The notes beneath the pieces were generated by a model, which saw nothing but the letters and a program-made list of their open reading frames with translations, was not told where the DNA came from and did no database searches. This document shows, one piece after another, positions 61,284 through 64,000 of a stretch of DNA of 64,000 nucleotides (position 1 is the first letter of the stretch; every line of letters starts with the position of its first letter). This DNA comes from Cytobacillus horneckiae (GTDB taxonomy: Bacteria > Bacillota > Bacilli > Bacillales > Cytobacillaceae), in assembly GCF_002835735.1 (NCBI RefSeq), contig NZ_PISD01000020.1:1-64000 (forward strand). The letters run 5' to 3'. Made by a program: the position numbers and the translations under genes.

Positions 61284-62819
61284 TTGGAAAAATTAGACTT
61301 GAGTAAATTTGAAAAGAAAATGATTATTCGAAATATGAAGCATGAAGATATAGATGATATTATTGCTCTTCAAGAGGTGTGTTTTCCCGGAATGGTTCCT
61401 TGGAAAACAGCGCATCTTGAAAGTCATTTAGAAATATTTCAAGAGGGACAATTTGTGGCTGAATTTGACGGCGAAATAATTGGCTCATGTTCAAGCTTGA
61501 TTATTAATTTTGATGAATATGATGACAGGCACTCATGGGCAGATGTGACCGATGATGGCTATATCACAAACCATAATGATGACGGTTATAACTTATATGG
61601 TATTGAAGTAATGGTTCATCCAGATTATCGAAGAATGAAAATAGGGCACAGATTATATGAGAAGCGAAAAGAGCTGGCCCGTGAATTAAACTTAAAAAGT
61701 ATCATCATAGGAGGCCGCATTCCTAATTATCATAAATATGCAAAAGAAATGAGTCCGAGGGAATATGTAAACGAAGTGTCATTACATACTATATATGATC
61801 CGGTTTTATCGTTTCAGCTATTAAATGGATTTACTTTAATGAGAATAAATCCTAACTATCTTCCTGATGATATGCAATCAAATAAATATGCGACCTTAAT
61901 GGAATGGAATAATGTTGATTATAAATCAACTACAAAACGCTTTTATAAAACAAGCTATCCGGTAAGAATTTGTGTCGTTCAATATATGATGAGACAAATC
62001 AATTCATTTGAGGACTTTGCCAGTCAGGTGGAATACTTTACAGATGTTGCTTCAGATGCAGAAGCAGATTTCGCTGTGTTTCCTGAATTATTTACAACTC
62101 AGCTCATGTCATTTCTGGATGAAAAGGTTCCAAGCCTCGCAATTCGGAAGCTGACTGAGTTTACAGAGGAATACATTCAATTATTTACTGACTTGGCTGT
62201 ACGCTACAATATTAACATTATTGGCGGATCGCATTTTGTAAAGGAAGACGAAGATAAAATATATAATATTGCCTATTTATTTAGACGCGATGGGACAATT
62301 GAAAAACAGTATAAGCTCCATATTACTCCTAATGAAAGAAAATGGTGGGGAATTAGTGCCGGCGATTCAGTAAAAGTGTTTGATACGGATTGCGGAAAAA
62401 TTGCGATTCAAATATGCTATGATATTGAATTTCCAGAGCTAGCCAGGATTGCAACTGAAAAAGGAGCAAAAATTATTTTTGTGCCGTTTTGTACCGAGGA
62501 TCGCGAGGGCTACTTAAGGGTAAGATATTGTGCTCAAGCTAGAGCAATTGAAAATCAAATTTATACGGCGATTTCTGGTACAGTTGGGAATCTCCCTCAA
62601 ACAGAAAACATGGACATCCAATATGCGCAATCTGCTATCTTCTCGCCGTCGGACTTTGAATTTTCTCGGGATGGGATTGTTGGAGAAGCAAATCCAAATA
62701 TTGAAATGGTCCAAATTGGAGATGTCGATTTAGAAGTTTTAAGAAGGAAAAGACAGGATGGGACAGTCAGACATTTAAAAGATCGAAGACATGATATTTA
62801 TCAAATTAAATACAAGTAA
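61284..62819 (+). CDS. yhcX: YhcX, GNAT acetyltransferase-nitrilase fusion
   Basis: A 511-residue fusion, close to B. subtilis YhcX (513). Residues about 13-215 form a GNAT N-acetyltransferase fold with the acetyl-CoA loop around VMVHPDYRRMKIGHRLYEKR. Residues about 230-500 form a carbon-nitrogen hydrolase with catalytic Glu268 (FPELF), Lys344 (YKLHITP) and Cys378 (QICYDIEF). The TTG start follows AAAGGGG by 8 nt. The combination implies acetylation plus amide hydrolysis on one substrate, which is unknown. Both active sites are intact. Confidence 0.93.
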   Translation: MEKLDLSKFEKKMIIRNMKHEDIDDIIALQEVCFPGMVPWKTAHLESHLEIFQEGQFVAEFDGEIIGSCSSLIINFDEYDDRHSWADVTDDGYITNHNDDGYNLYGIEVMVHPDYRRMKIGHRLYEKRKELARELNLKSIIIGGRIPNYHKYAKEMSPREYVNEVSLHTIYDPVLSFQLLNGFTLMRINPNYLPDDMQSNKYATLMEWNNVDYKSTTKRFYKTSYPVRICVVQYMMRQINSFEDFASQVEYFTDVASDAEADFAVFPELFTTQLMSFLDEKVPSLAIRKLTEFTEEYIQLFTDLAVRYNINIIGGSHFVKEDEDKIYNIAYLFRRDGTIEKQYKLHITPNERKWWGISAGDSVKVFDTDCGKIAIQICYDIEFPELARIATEKGAKIIFVPFCTEDREGYLRVRYCAQARAIENQIYTAISGTVGNLPQTENMDIQYAQSAIFSPSDFEFSRDGIVGEANPNIEMVQIGDVDLEVLRRKRQDGTVRHLKDRRHDIYQIKYK

Positions 62820-62999
62820 AACAAAGGTTATTATACATTAGAAAGGGTTAAGCTGACTAATTAGGCTTGACCTATTGTTTGGAATGCTTGAAAATTATAA
62901 AAAGATGAACTTTTTATTTTATATGGATGTGTTCATAAAAGGAGTATAATTATCCGATATAGAATATAGAAAAAAAGTGTGTATTTCGGAGGGGAAATA

Positions 63000-64000
63000 A
63001 TGGATTGGAAGAATAAAGCGGACAGCTGGATGAATTTTAAAGAATTAGATCCAATGCTGCAGTCAGAGTTAGTCACTATCTCAAAGGATGAAAAGCATTT
63101 AGAAGAAGCTTTTTATAAAAACCTGGAATTTGGTACCGGCGGCATGCGCGGAGAAATTGGGCCGGGTACAAATCGGATGAATATTTATTCTGTTAGAAAA
63201 GCATCTGCCGGACTTGCGGCATATATAGATGAAAACGGTCAGGAAGCGAGAGTAAGAGGTGTCGTCATCGCCTATGATTCACGTCATATGTCTCCGGAAT
63301 TTGCGATGGAAGCAGCTAAAACGATGGCCACAAGAGGCATTCAAACATATGTATTTGATGAATTGCGCCCGACACCTGAGCTATCTTTTGCAGTGCGATA
63401 TTTACATGCATATGCAGGCATTGTCATTACAGCAAGTCATAATCCTCCAGAATACAATGGATATAAAGTGTATGGTTTTGATGGAGCACAGCTTTCGCCA
63501 ACAGCAGCAGATGCAGTTATTGAAAAGGTAAATGAGATTGAGGATGAACTGAGAATAGAAGTAGCTGATGAGGAATCTTTAAGAGAAAAAGGCTTAATCG
63601 TCACAATAGGAGAATCCATTGATCGTGCCTATTTGGAGAAGCTTCAAACGATCTCTGAAAATCCAACTATAGGTGAACAGACCGATTTATCAATTGTATT
63701 TTCACCTTTGCATGGAACCGGTAATAAGCCCGTTAGGAATGGCTTGGCTACTCTGCATTATAAAAATGTCCATGTTGTCGCAGCACAGGAATTGCCTGAT
63801 GCTAATTTTTCCACAGTAAATAGCCCAAACCCGGAAGAGAAATCTGCCTTTGAACTTGCCATTAAGGAAGGTGAAAAAGTAAATGCAGACCTGTTAATTG
63901 CAACTGATCCGGATGCAGACCGCCTTGGGATTGCTGTCAAGAATCATGATGATGAATACGAATTATTAACAGGTAATCAAACAGGTGCATTACTACTTCA
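63000..64000 (+). CDS. pgcA: Phosphoglucomutase/phosphomannomutase PgcA, 5' part
   Basis: The frame is open from the ATG at 63000, with GGAGGGG 6 nt upstream, to the window edge, giving 333 codons of a protein usually about 580 residues. It is the alpha-D-phosphohexomutase family: [20 protein letters not shown] at the N-terminus, the phosphoserine loop [13 protein letters not shown] with Ser146, and the metal loop [10 protein letters not shown]. In B. subtilis PgcA (YhxB) makes glucose-1-phosphate for UDP-glucose and teichoic-acid glucosylation. The 3' end lies beyond the window. Confidence 0.93.
   Translation, partial: MDWKNKADSWMNFKELDPMLQSELVTISKDEKHLEEAFYKNLEFGTGGMRGEIGPGTNRMNIYSVRKASAGLAAYIDENGQEARVRGVVIAYDSRHMSPEFAMEAAKTMATRGIQTYVFDELRPTPELSFAVRYLHAYAGIVITASHNPPEYNGYKVYGFDGAQLSPTAADAVIEKVNEIEDELRIEVADEESLREKGLIVTIGESIDRAYLEKLQTISENPTIGEQTDLSIVFSPLHGTGNKPVRNGLATLHYKNVHVVAAQELPDANFSTVNSPNPEEKSAFELAIKEGEKVNADLLIATDPDADRLGIAVKNHDDEYELLTGNQTGALLL

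Overview
The window is a low-GC Firmicute chromosome segment, best read as a Bacillaceae member of the Bacillus/Cytobacillus/Mesobacillus type. The evidence is the 3' part of a large rrn-type tRNA cluster, strong AGGAGG ribosome sites with many TTG and GTG starts, SAM-I (S-box) riboswitches, sporulation-associated genes (prkA, yhbH) and a gene order resembling the Bacillus subtilis trnD-yhb-yhc region (queG-yhbB-trmL-prkA-yhbH, then yhcT-yhcU, yhcX and pgcA). The genus cannot be fixed from the sequence alone.

Layout. 1-1.8 kb: sixteen complete tRNA genes, the 3' end of a tRNA-Asn and one truncated tRNA-Gly, closed by a terminator. 1.9-2.45 kb: ten tandem 52-bp units, each an imperfect inverted repeat. 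2.5-6.5 kb: a Fur-controlled siderophore ABC importer. 6.5-10.9 kb: a B3/B4-domain protein, queG, yhbB, trmL and an nfrA-like oxidoreductase. 10.9-15 kb: prkA, yhbH and two small ORFs. 15-21.5 kb: a methyltransferase, a metallo-beta-lactamase-fold hydrolase, a 1165-residue secreted peptidase combining M14 and M28 domains, and a camelysin/TasA-like protein. 21.7-27.5 kb: a peptide ABC transporter with a divergent binding-protein gene. 27.6-31.6 kb: an islet with an S-box-controlled MetT-type transporter and an alanine/glycine symporter, flanked by two diverged copies of one short sequence. 31.6-40.3 kb: a Nudix hydrolase, then two complete S-box riboswitches in series driving a six-gene operon (MetY fused to a CoA-binding domain, sulfonate-type ABC transporter, acetyl-CoA-synthetase-like ligase, homoserine dehydrogenase). 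40.3-45 kb: a DUF2187-like protein, a TetR regulator and its probable RND target. 45-51.5 kb: proC, tcyP, an NCS2 purine permease, a HAD phosphatase and a Pit/DUF47 phosphate module. 51.9-54.2 kb: helD split by a frameshift. 54.3-64 kb: aldo/keto reductase, GlsB-type membrane protein, yhcT, yhcU, two small membrane proteins, a dihydrouridine synthase, a thiol-oxidase pair, yhcX and the 5' part of pgcA.

How the genes work together. Sulfur and methionine supply is the main theme. There are three SAM-I riboswitches, a cystine importer (tcyP), a methionine-type transporter and an operon that could make homoserine, import an organosulfur compound and carry out O-acetylhomoserine sulfhydrylation. 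The operon's combination of a MetY-CoA-binding fusion with an acyl-CoA ligase and a TauA/SsuA-type importer under two serial riboswitches is the best candidate here for an under-described system. Other themes are iron uptake, tRNA modification (queG, trmL, dus, and a possible link to the B3/B4 protein), sporulation-stage kinase functions, and extracellular proteolysis paired with peptide import.
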